Shown piece by piece: positions 11,641 through 22,900 of a stretch of 60,000 bases of DNA. Source of the DNA: Apostichopus japonicus. Its lineage: Eukaryota > Echinodermata > Holothuroidea > Aspidochirotida > Stichopodidae. How positions within the stretch are numbered: position 1 is the first letter of the stretch; the number at the start of each line of letters is the position of its first letter. The notes below the pieces were generated by a model, which saw nothing but the letters and a program-made list of their open reading frames with translations, did no database searches and was not told the origin of the DNA. Made by a program: the position numbers and the translations under genes. The stretch is taken from NCBI RefSeq assembly GCF_037975245.1, contig NC_092571.1:22451564-22511563 (forward strand), read 5' to 3'.

Positions 11641-11884
11641 CCTGGGAATAAGATCCAGCAACTTTTGTGCTTGTACCTCTTCAGCTAAATAAAAGCATAT
11701 TTTGCCCCCCTATTTTGTGACCCCCTCACCTACCATGCAGGGTGTGCCCCGGCAGCAACACATTTTATTGATGCTTGGTCACCTACCAACACAATCAGGC
11801 CACCAAACCTTTTGTACCTCTTCAGCTGAATAAACCTTCTGGGCTCCCGGACTAACACGCGTCCCCACCATTATCCAAGACTGA

Positions 11885-12465
11885 TCTGCGCCCATGCTCA
11901 AAATTGTCGATGTGTGTAGTGTTCGGATTCGGAAATATCTGGTATATTTTTATTTCCTTCAACGAAATTTTTTAGTAGCCGTCTGAATTTTCGAAAATTC
12001 CCTAACCAACATTCTTCATCATACTTCATCATACTCGTGCAATTTTGACCCGTCTGTTAGGGTTTGAAGGAAGTTTTTCTATATCGGTTGTCCATAGATG
12101 ATATTTTGTGCAACATTATGGGTATGTTTTGAAGTGAATTTATTCACGAGAATTGTGAATTTTCAAATTCTGAACAGTGGGGCTGACGGATGTTGTGGGC
12201 CGCGATGAAGAATCACCTACAAAAGCAATGATCCACAGGATATGTGATGAAGTCGAACATGATGTGTGACTGGTGACAATCTTCAAAAAGGTTATAGATG
12301 AGAAAAAAAGTATTTGGAAAAAACTTGGTTCTCAGGCAAAAGTGTACATATGGTTGGTCAGTTTCAAGCCCGAGAAGTGCCATTTCCGGTGATCTGGGGG
12401 TACCAAAACCAGAAATTTGCTTGTACGCTGCGCGCCAACCTATGGTGGCGCTCCGCTTAGATAGT
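11885..12465 (+). repeat. hAT-like family internal segment (copy A)
   Basis: Non-coding segment of the outer hAT-like element. It matches, inverted, the stretch at about 23100-23729 plus 24166-24185. Shared landmarks include gtgcaacattatgggtatgt, gacaatcttcaaaaaggtta and the dispersed ~100-bp core at its end. Copy A lacks the insertion present in the other copy. Confidence 0.75.
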
Positions 12466-13727
12466 AATACGCGTCCCCCGGGTTAGAAAATCCTGCATAC
12501 GCCCCTGGTTAAATGCAGCTTTTCAAGGCCTGGGCAGTGCCATTTACTGCAATCTGGGAGGCAATATTTGCCAAAAATTCTTGTGCACTTCGCGCCAACT
12601 TATGGTGGCGCTCCACTTAGATAGTGAGCCAGCAGTTATGACTTTTTATTTCATCAATGGCCTGCAACCCCCCCTTCTGACAAGAAATCTCCGCCACTGC
12701 AAAGTACTAAGTTCCATAGCTTCAAAACAAGTGTATGTTGAATGCCGCTCGAAATAGCAAAAAGTGGGATGGGTGAAAATTTTATAGTTAAGTGAAAATG
12801 TCTCCATACAACTGTTTGTCATTGTTTACAAACAATCAATTCTTTTTTCAATTGTATTGATTTCCTCCGACATCTATCAAGCACACAAGTCCAGCAAAAG
12901 CTTTAACCAAATTTTGACAAAATCTAATTTGCATCAATTAATTAATGTTGAAAACCAAGTGTTTGTGTTTCTAACATCTCTGACCTTTCCAACCAACCCG
13001 TATGAAAGTGGTCATTCTCAAAGCATGTGTCCTTCTGAGAGGGTATCTGGTTTGAAATGACAAATATGACACAAATGCCAATCCAGTGCCAGAGGAGATA
13101 TATTTCTTGCTTCCATTCATATTTAAGTAATTGGATATATGCTCGAACAGAGGTGTAGCCAGTTTTGTTTTCTTTAGGGAGAGGGGTGGGAGTTAATTAG
13201 GGGGTGATACTTTTCTAGGAGGGCAGAAAGAGTGCTGCTTAAACCCAATTTAACATTTTACCGTGACCCTTGAACTGAACATTTCAAGTCTTATGGGCGA
13301 AATGTCAAACGATTTCGTACCTATTTGTGATGCCCTCTTTATCCCATCCTATGATTGGTTACCATTCACATGCCCAATGTCCTGCACCTTTATCCCTGGC
13401 TACACTTTGTGAATGCACTGTGGAGTGGGGACGTTCACCATAGTGCTATGGTTGACCTTTCTACATTGAATTGGTCTTTTTTCTTTGCTTATAATTTACC
13501 AGTCATGTTTCCATAGGCGATATATTCATTATTTGAGGAATTGAAAAGACATCTTCTATTTGACACAAGTACCCCCTCCCGAACACCCTCCATTCAAAAT
13601 AACAGCTTCCCAGGGTTTATAAGTACTGAATTTATACAGCTGAAACGAACGTTTAAACTACAAACAAAACAGATAACACATATTTCATAATTCAATTTGT
13701 TTCAATCGATATTCATATAGTAAAGTG

Positions 13728-13730
<3 letters not shown>

Positions 13731-13796
<66 letters not shown>
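13731..13796. repeat. (TA)n microsatellite
   Basis: About 65 bp of nearly pure TA dinucleotides followed by a short imperfect tail (acatatattatg). The Tyr/Ile reading frame across it is an artefact. Confidence 0.95.
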
Positions 13797-13801
<5 letters not shown>

Positions 13802-14384
13802 TTATGTATATACACATGCAGTTTTCTTATAATATTACTTTTTATGATCTCACAACAGTATATAAAGGGAAACAACGTCATAATTTCGTCAGGAGGGCAA
13901 AGCTAGTAAAGAAAAATTTCTGTGCAATTGAAGGTAAATCGCTTTCAAACTGTGGATATCATTATTCAATTCGCATCACTGCTCTCGAAATTTCTTTAAT
14001 TGCTATTAAGGCACCGGTAAGGAAAAGGTATTGCACTATTACATGAACTTTTCTATTGATTATAGCACCATATGGTTTGAGATGATCCATACCCGATAAT
14101 ACGTGTCTTTGTGCTGGTAGGTTGTCATTGCATAAGTTGCTAATGTGTCGCACAGTATTATCAATCATTTCCATTGAATAAAGTACTCTTTTCGTTTTAC
14201 AAAATAAACATAAACAATAAAATCTTTAAAGAAACATATGAAATGGCGACATACGCTAAACCCTTGACAATTGAACATTAATGAAGCAACACAAAATGTC
14301 GAGATATTTATAGCAATGTGCTATAAATGCTTAAAAGTAGCCAATTAGAAAACAGAGATCATGAAACAGGAGCCTGAAGCTGAT

Positions 14385-14620
14385 GGTGATTCTCCTTGCC
14401 ATATAATATTAGCTGCTCACATCTCCACTCAACTCTCTGACTAATGGAGCAAGTGAGTTAAATTTTGTCCAAGGATTTATGTGAGAAAAGTGCAGGTGAT
14501 CGATTGTATGACTCACTTTAAGGCATCAACCAATTTATCACTGCTAAGGATTTTGCAAAACAGATGTTTCAATATCCAGAAAGAACAGTCTTAAAATGTG
14601 AAATACAGACACACAGATAA
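14385..14620 (+). repeat. Dispersed repeat, copy 1
   Basis: Shares blocks in the same order with 20950-21200: tccttgccata, a gcaagtgagttaaatttgt-like block, the ggtatcaacca/ggcatcaacca block, taaggatttt and tgtttcaatatccagaaaga. The divergence and indels suggest an old interspersed element of unknown class. No terminal repeats were found. Confidence 0.7.
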
Positions 14621-15087
14621 TCAGTCGAGAAGATATTGATAATGTCGGAAGCGCAATACAAAAAAAAAACATTGGTTCTATTCCTAATCCCCCACTCCCC
14701 TCATCCTCATTTACCCAGCCCAACCATAACCATCCAAACAGCAACTTGGCGTGAGACAAGCACCAACGTTGCCAACGCAAAAACGTTGCTTTTGTCAAAG
14801 CTTGTATTTTATGAATATGACTCATACTGAAAAAGACATAATTGAATATTCATTCTGGTATTTGCCAATGAATACAGTCCTAACAATAATCCATCATAAT
14901 AAGAAATTGTATTAAATTTAAGGAATTAAAAAGCAAAAGAGTTTGTCCCTGACTTGCTCTTTCAGACACAAGTGATATCTGTAATATATTCTAATACACA
15001 TACACGGCTAACATGATGAATAAAGGTTTACATGTACTTTCATTTTGTAAATTGTAAAACTACGGAAGCTTAAAAGTGCCATCACTA

Positions 15088-15535
15088 AGCGCTAAGCATA
15101 TGGTAGGGGGATCGAGATAGCTACCTTATGGTTGTCTAGCTGTAATTTCATGTAACACAGCGCTAAGCCTACTATGGTAGAGGGATCGAGATAGCTACCT
15201 TATGGTTCTCTAGCTGTAATTTCATGTAACACAGCGCTAAGCCTACTATGGTAGAGGGATCGAGATAGCTACCTTATGGTTGTCTAGCTGTAATTTCATG
15301 TAACACAGCGCTAAGCCTACTATGGTAGAGGGATCGAGATAGCTACCTTATGGTTCTCTAGCTGTAATTTCATGTAACACAGCGCTAAGCCTACTATGGT
15401 AGAGGGATCGAGATAGCTACCTTATGGTTGTCTAGCTGTAATTTCATGTAGCACAGCGCTAAACATACTATGGTAGTGGGATCGTGATAGTTGCTCTTAT
15501 GTTCGTCTTTAATTTCATGTAGCACAGCGCTGAGC
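15088..15535. repeat. 74-bp tandem array with alternating variants
   Basis: Six or so units begin with agcgctaagc at 15088, 15159, 15233, 15307, 15381, 15455 and, degenerate, 15526. The internal period is exactly 74 bp. Complete units alternate between gttgtctag and gttctctag, so the array behaves as a 148-bp higher-order repeat. The last unit is diverged. Confidence 0.92.
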
Positions 15536-16115
15536 TAGTGGGGGAAGGGTGCGCGCATATCCAAACTTGTAGGAAGCATTTTTATTTTTATTCTAATGTA
15601 GTGCGTATTAACCTTTGTTGACCTCTGGTCTTCAAAGAATCGGACTAGTATTCTTGTACTCAATAAGGTGGATCCACACAACCAGTATCAAGTTAAGCCA
15701 CCATGTACGCTTTTAGTTGCCCTGTTTACAAGCCGATCCGTCAAATACACTCACTGAAGTGCTATCACCATTGCATAGAGTTCTTTAGTTAAATGGGGGC
15801 GATATTAAAACGGGTCCTTTAAATTTTTGGTAGAAGGAATAAAAAGGGCAGCAAGAAGATGAGAAATAAAATAGACACAGTAAGACCAGATGTGCCTAGA
15901 CTATATTCATCGTGTTCCAGCTTTGGGCTGGGTGGATCCGGAAGTGGCAGTGTTCCTGGCAAAGAGAGAGAAGTAGAAAAAAGAAACTGTTGAAAATGTA
16001 TACTCAAGTGAGCAATATTTTAGGACAATACAATCTTTACAAAAACCAAAGAAAAAAAGCAAAGAGATTGGAGTCTGATGTATATGATAGTTGACTACCG
16101 TTTTAATCACTCTTT

Positions 16116-16615
16116 ATATAGACCAGGGTTTCCCTAACTTTATTTCCCCCCCCCCCCACACGAAACCCCTGTAGATGTCAGAGTTGTCCACTAACCCCCA
16201 AATTTTCGAGACACGATCTGAGTCATCATTATTCTATAATACGCATAGCAGTGATTGTAATGAAAAAAAACAACAAGAGATGAACAAATATTTATTTGGA
16301 AACTTCAAGATCAGATCACGAATTGTATCACGCATCGATCACCCATCACACACGATGAGACGGGTGCTCCTGTTTTTCGATAGGTACGACTTTTGTACAT
16401 TACTAAATTATACGATTTAACAGATTTTAGTTCAACAAAAAGTACTCTAGTTTTGACTTTCAGAAACGTCTCCCGACCCCCCTGGGATGGACTCACGCAC
16501 CCCCTGGGATGGACTCACGCACCCCCTGGGATGGACTCACGCACCCCCTGGGATGGACTCACGCACCCCCTGAGATGGATTCAAGCACCCCAGTTAGGGA
16601 ACCCCTTATATAGAC
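16116..16615. mobile_element. 484-bp hAT MITE containing a 22-bp minisatellite
   Basis: The element spans 16124-16607 and is flanked by a perfect 8-bp duplication atatagac (16116-16123 and 16608-16615). Its ends are inverted repeats, cagggtttccctaac at the left against aaggggttccctaac (reverse complement) at the right. This matches hAT termini. It has no coding capacity and lies between the fold-back region and the sulfoquinovosidase gene's 3' end. Confidence 0.85.
16477..16590. repeat. 22-bp minisatellite, about five copies
   Basis: The unit cctgggatggactcacgcac plus cc repeats with a period of 22 bp; the fifth copy carries three substitutions (gagatgg, attcaag). It is contained inside the hAT MITE, close to its right terminus. 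Confidence 0.92.
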
Positions 16616-16951
16616 TATCTAGCATAGAAGACATCTTCGTTATGAACACATATGGGCCAACTATACAAGTATATGTCTGCAACTAGCGAATCAGGTGATT
16701 CTGACACTTGCGGTGAACTTTCCATTACTGATATGTATTTTATATTTGTTCTCTCTGGCGGGAAAGATTTGGTTTGAGACTATACGTGACATCGCACGTA
16801 ACACAAAGTGGTATGTGAACTCTTCTTCATGATGCAAGATCTGAGTATATGTCACGTGAGTCTAGGTTAAACAAATGTTTTTCACCAGTTGCAGGCCTTT
16901 ATTCCACTTTTGTCAAGATACTTTTTTTTCATCATTCAATACAAGATCGAA
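16608..16951 (-). other. Presumed 3' UTR of the sulfoquinovosidase gene
   Basis: About 340 bases downstream (minus strand) of the stop codon at 16952-16954, ending at the hAT MITE. No other gene feature is visible. I could not settle a single convincing polyadenylation signal. Confidence 0.35.
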
Positions 16952-19900
16952 TTACTTACTGGCTGCAACGTTCCTGAAAAACTCTGCAAATTCGGAATCC
17001 CTCCTGTAGAAGACTGGTATCTTCCCAATGGGTGCATCGACTGTGACATATTTCCCCCCTTCTGCGTGGTTGGTACCGTCCCAAAGGTACACCCAGTCGT
17101 CAGGTGGGAGGTAAAGAGACCATTTATCACCCGTCTGCGAGGAAGGTAAATAAACCGGTGCTACGAGGACATCCTTCCCAAGTAAATACTGATACTTCAT
17201 CGAGTCGTCATAAGAAAGGGGATCATTTTCATAATGAAAGAATAGAGGGCGCTGTGGTGGGTAGCCTAATGTGTACAGTTCTTCCAGTACACTCTGCGTA
17301 TAGTTTTTCATTAGTATGTATATCTCAGTTGACCGTCTCAGCATCTTCATGCTATACACACTTGAATAATATTGCCAATTTTCGTCAGGCCGATTGCCTT
17401 CGTGAGTTCTCATCATCGGTGTAAACGCAGCTAGTTCCGCGTATCTCAATAGGACTTCTTCTTTACGAATAATACCATATAAACTTGTGTAACCCCCTAT
17501 ATCGAAATGCTGAAGTCCAAACCCGGAGAGACCGAGGGATAACGTAGCTGGGATCACGGACGCTAATCCATCAGCCGTCGAAAAATCGACGAGTTGATCA
17601 CCAGCCCATGCCATTACGTTATACCGTTGGGAACCAGAAAATCCAGCCCTCATCCAGAACACTATATCCCCAAGCCTTCCGGCTTCTTCGACTGCCTCGC
17701 GATTCACTTTGGCCCATAATACAGGCCATTCGTTGTGGAGTTCTTCCCCAGAGACACCGTTGTGAAAGACAGCATCGATCGGAAGATATTCTCCGAAATC
17801 GGCCATCCAACCGTCGAAACCGAAGTCAAGCAAATTTCTCTTGATCAAATTCTTATACCAAGTGAACGCTTCCGGTTTCGTCAAGTCTACGATCCCGCAA
17901 TAGAAGCTACCATAATCAAGAAGGTAAATTTGGCCCGTTTCGTTTTTGATTAAATGATCCAAAGATTTCGCCTCATGGAATAAATGACCATCGTGATTTA
18001 GATTCGCGTTGACGTAGGCAAACAGACGGACATTTTCCTCTTTCTTCAAACGAATGATCTCTTTGTCTAACTTTGGATATTGCTTTGGGTCCCATTGCCA
18101 ATTCCAAAATAAACGCCGTCCAAATGGAGTAGTTATACGTCCAGCCCAGTCTTGAATCCAAAGTCCGGAAACGGGAATGCCTTCACCCTGGGACATTAAA
18201 AAAGAGAGAGACAAGTTCACTACAGAATATTTGGTCATGTAATGATAGGCCTAAACATTATTTACATAACGATAAAAAGAGTGGGTGTAAGTGAACATGG
18301 CTGGCCATGTCTGTATATAGCGATGTGCTTACTTCCATATCTACACACTGAGTCAAGATATCCCAAACTTCAATCTTACCCGCACTTCCACCCTCTATCT
18401 TCTGAATTTTCTTTACTTCGTCATCGTCACTGACCAACACTCTTCTCCTCACACTCCCCTCCCCCTCCTTCTCCCTCCCCTCCCCCTCATTCTCCCTCCC
18501 CTCCCCCTCCTTCTCCCCCTCAATAGGCCAATGTATTGTCTTGTCGCAGACCTGAGCTTGCTTCAAGTATCCCAGCATAGACTGCGTTCCGCCTTGAACA
18601 CCCAAGATGACTCCGTTATACAGCCAATCAGGTAACCGCGGCTGGAGACCAAGAAGTCCAGACAATTTTGTCGAGATTTCACGGAATGATGGTGCAGCAC
18701 CAAGAACCAACTTCCCGGGAAAGGTGTTTGAACCTATAGCAGACGAAAGAACGAATCCTATACATTTATAGGCATCCTCATTGACATACAATGTGTATGT
18801 TTTTTCATTCCAATAAACCATACGACTTTTGCGTTATGTTTATGTATATAGGGCTATTACAAGATATATATATAATGGAAACATTACATTGACAGGTATA
18901 ATATACTTCTGTGTATTAGGATACTAGGATAGGTTTGAAAGACATGTTAGACAAATTTCAGTTTATCGTGTATAAAATCTTAAATACAAAGATTGAGAAT
19001 TCAATTTTTGAACATTCAAGAAGAAAAAAAATGAATAATATGGACGATTAATGTATTTTTTTAAAGGAAGGAAAGCCACTTAAATATTAATAACCATAAC
19101 CATATGGCTCCTGGCGGTATAAATATAATATTATTTCATTTAAAGACACAGATATAAGAAAACAATTATATTAATGACAATGGCCCAAAATACCCTGCAT
19201 ACCGCTTATAGGAAACTTGAAAGACGTTTTCAATAACAGCAAATTTGCAATCTGAACTACCATGACTGGAATAGACTTTGAGCTGTAAAAACACTGAAAC
19301 CTAATGTGACTAGTAGACATACCCTATACGGTGTGATATAGGTTATCACTTACCATCGTTCAAACTAATTAAACGTTACATCACCACAGTAGTCAGGTGG
19401 TTGAGATTAACCAAGTTGTGCTACATAGAGTAATAAAGTTATTGACTTTGTAGCGTATACAACTATACATACACTCTTGATATTAAAATCAAACGAAAAA
19501 GTGTGAACTCACTCTAGTTAGAGAGTGTCCATGACGATTGCTCTTTCGAGGGGTAAATTGCATTCTTCTCCTCATATTGAATTTTAGAACTCAAATTTAG
19601 GTCTTAAAAATCATAGTGAAAACTCCCAGGAGTTGTAGACTATCTAACTTGGAATCAAGTCAACTCTTTGGTAGCTGTGAATAATTCCTCTGAAAAATCG
19701 TCATATTGAACACTCCCAAATAGTGAGTTCACACTCTCTCTGCCTGCCGGGTAATTTATGTAGGCCTATAGGTCACACTGTGTGTTAACCAGGCCCTGCA
19801 CGCATGGATGTCAACGTACCGGGACCTCTCCAGACTTCAATTTCATGAAAGTCGTCACTTCTGAAATCCATCTGGCCATTCGTTGTGCTCGTGAAGTGAG

Positions 19901-22900
19901 CAAAATATTTCCTGGACGATATAAAGGTCGGTTGGACCCAGTACGTCCTGTGGTAATCCCCGCCAGACCAGTTGTTACGATCCGCCAGGAATGTTGTGTA
20001 TGTGCTCTTGTTTCGACCGACACCCTGCAGTGAATATACAATTGCAGATGTAATACAAATAACAATTCACGAAAGTGAACAATAACATACCGATATAGTT
20101 ATGGAAATTAAATCAGTTTTAAGTCCCCTTTCTTTGAAAATTCAAAAATTACATGAAAACTATAACAGTTGGCGCACCTGTTCCTGTAGCCACAGAGGAA
20201 AATTCTTCCCATTGAGATCCAAATACGAGAACTGTTCTCCGCCTCCGTAAACGTGTTCGTCACTTCCGGTAGACTTCAAGCGAAACCACAATCGGTTGAC
20301 GCCATCAGGTACCTCATGGAAGGTTATTCGAGTCAAGCCGTCATCGGAATCGGTTATTTCAAGTCGAGTCTATGAATGTATTAAAACGTTAAAATAGAAG
20401 ATACAAAGTAGCGGTCATTAACTTAAATGAATGTAGTTAAGTTACGCACAAATCGAACGACTAGTTGGGGGTTCATTTTCAGAGAATTACATAGGTTGTA
20501 ATATGGTCAGGACATGATATTGATGTCGCGGCAGTTGAATATTAATGTAATGCGAGTGACACGGGCTTAATGGTAAGGACAATTCAATTGGAGAGTCGTA
20601 TTTTCTCTATCACCATCTGAGCTGCCGATACCCCCACCCCCCCACCCCACCCCCCCCCCCACACACGCTTATGTATGTCCATATATAACGACTGTGCGCG
20701 AATCTCATTGGTCGTGTGGGAGTGGCCAAGAAACATGTACGCAATAAGCGCGCAATGCATTCAACTAACTGTACAAGCAACGCACGCGGTCAAATGGTCA
20801 TGTGTTCATTGGCTATACAAACGCAAAGTCACAGCACACGGCGTATCTTAAATGGCAGTTGCATTATCACATGCATAGGGGTAGCAAGAAAAAATATGCG
20901 CCAGAAAAAACGACACTTTATTAATAACCAGAAAGCCAGTTGGCTTTGTGATTCCTTGCCATACAATCTGCTCAGAATTCCAAATCACTATCTGATTAAT
21001 GTAGAGTAAGTGAGTTAAATTTGTTCAAGAATTAAGTGAGAACCAGAAAAGATCAGAGATTGCCAGCTCTTTTTGGTAACACTTCCTTGTGGGTATCAAC
21101 CATTTAATCCACTGGTAAGGATTTTATAGCATAGAATTTATATTCCAAAATGTTTCAATATCCAGAAAGAACAGTCTTCCTTTGCAAAATATAGACACAT
21201 AGATGTATGAAAAAGAGGATGTTTCTTATACCAATGTCGAGCTAGCAAATCGGATCTGCCACCTTGTAACCATCCCTTTAATAATGGTAATATCAAGTGT
21301 GAAGTTAATCCACCTGAACTTGAGTAGTTTCGGTGTTTTCAAGCAAGGGTCACATATACGTACAAGCAAGTGTCACATACGTACACACGCGCACGCGCAC
21401 GCCGTTACCGGCGCATAGATTCCTTCTGTTGTACAACAAAAGTAAAACTATATACATGCACACATACATAAGTCAACCTATACCTGGACATTGGCAACAT
21501 TGGCATATGTGGTAAGCAAATAAATTCGGTACTGTGTATACGGGAGTATGGAGGATATTTCTTCAAATCTATAATGCCTTGTCAACGATTTGTTCATTGT
21601 GCGGTTAGCAGGTTACGTAACTGTTGCCAACTTGCCATGCAGAAGATTAGTATTCGTAGGTTACAGTCCGCATTTTTTTGTGGCGGGTAAAGTTTGTGTC
21701 GGGTAATCGGGAGTACAACCTAACAATGACGTCATTTCGAATCGCAAAATCACCTCAAAAATCGAGACAAAATGGACCACAAATTCCAGTATTTGAATGT
21801 TTTGTATAAAAAATTGCACTTTTCTAATTGCATTTTTTTTAATGTAGGTTTTCTTACTACCTACGATTTTGGTGCTATAATGTATATTTATTGGTTAATT
21901 GATTGATTGAAGGGGTGTGGCAAGGGAACCGTATTTCTTGGGATACGTACAGTATACCTCCTTGATCACTCTTGATCCCACTGCCAACCGTTGTTTTTAC
22001 TTGGAAGTCAACAATGGCACTCCATGCTAACGTCGATTACTTCGATCAGTATAGGCTAAATAGCTCAGGATCCTTCAGTTGTTTTACATGAGAAGTAGCT
22101 CGACAATCAAATTGCCAACATACACGACTAATTCAGGCTGATTATATAGATCATGTTTCGGCTATACAAGATAAGCCGCATGTTGCCGCCGGAGGTCCAG
22201 GGATCCCTTGATAGGCGGCTATAATTAAGCTACTGAGTGTAAATTTCCGACGGCCCGGAATTGTGTGTTCAAGATAAGCTATGCGCATTAGATAATATTG
22301 TTTTAAATGAAATTACAACAGCAAACAAACATCAGATCATGAATGAACTTTGGACGAAACCTATTCAGTCATCACGGTGTCACACATCATGCATGGCAAG
22401 TATAGGCTAAGGAAAAGAATTAACCTACTGCAATAGACTAAACAATATCTTGAAAGAATTCATCTTCCTAGCTTGATCAATGGGAACATTGAACTTAGTT
22501 TTACATGGACAGTAATGCTCTATATAAAATATAATATAAAACGATTATTTGAACTCAGTGATCAAGAAATTGTTTAGTCAGAAATCAAGAATTTGTTGGA
22601 CTTGGTCAAGATTTGTGTACTACTACCCCCCCCCCCAGTGAAAAATATGGAGGGGCGGAAGTATCATTCCCCCCCCCCCCCCCGCTTCGCAAGTCAGAAA
22701 ACCCCTTTTGCATTTCCAAATGAGAAAAAAAATCTCATTTTGGCATCTAAGGCCAGGTGAAAATGCAAAATTATATACAAAATGGAGTGGATGGGTTGAA
22801 GTGTGCTATATTGCACCAAATTGCATCAGAGGCCACCTGGAAATGTAAAAAAAATCCAAAGGGGAGGGGGTGTCCCCCTCCCCTTTGGATTTTTCCCCCA

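Larger units (their letters stand above)
6706..11854. mobile_element. Fold-back type DNA transposon with tandem-repeat inverted arms
   Basis: The element spans 6708-11852 (5,145 bp) and is flanked by TA on both sides (6706-6707, 11853-11854). It starts gtccgggagcccagaagg and ends with the reverse complement of the same sequence. The outer ~210 bp of the two ends are almost identical. Inside them lie long inverted arms (about 6890-8335 and 10555-11640) made of ~300-bp tandem repeats, enclosing a 2.2-kb centre with one ORF on the minus strand. The arms carry many copies of the motif agctgaa(a/g)aggtac. The near identity of the ends implies recent activity or gene conversion. It sits inside the hAT-like element. 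TA duplication alone does not decide the superfamily. Confidence 0.8.
5697..12707. mobile_element. hAT-like DNA transposon, non-autonomous, carrying a nested element
   Basis: The element itself is 5705-12699 (6,995 bp). It is flanked by a perfect 8-bp target-site duplication caaagtac at 5697-5704 and 12700-12707. The termini are inverted repeats: cactggcggaga at the left, cagtggcggaga (reverse complement) at the right. An 8-bp duplication and a CAGTGGCGG-type terminus are hallmarks of the hAT superfamily. Removing the nested element at 6708-11852 leaves about 1.85 kb with no transposase frame. Poly-G/poly-C runs lie just inside both ends. Portions (11885-12465) recur inverted at 23100-23721. 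Confidence 0.85.
12708..16115. other. Intergenic region, repeats only
   Basis: Between the hAT-like element and the next MITE I see no exon with conserved protein similarity. The region holds a TA microsatellite (13731-13796), a dispersed repeat copy (14385-14620) and the 74-bp array (15088-15535). The remaining sequence is unremarkable AT-rich DNA. Confidence 0.6.

Noticed and set aside
6868-11692. Several 60-90-residue frames such as those starting MCNSSNAK or MHRGPNSS
   Set aside because: They recur once per 300-bp arm repeat and contain no coding signature beyond the repeat itself.
13729-14046. Frame starting with Tyr-Ile repeats
   Set aside because: It is a translated TA microsatellite followed by unremarkable sequence.
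15088-15535. CRISPR-like regular repeats
   Set aside because: The units abut as one 74-bp tandem with no unique spacers, and the DNA is eukaryotic.
18258-18545. Continuation of the exon-4 frame into a Glu-Gly-Arg repeat
   Set aside because: The repeat is the translated C/T minisatellite of intron 4. Family alignment requires splicing from LKQAQ to GEGIP, and good splice sites exist.
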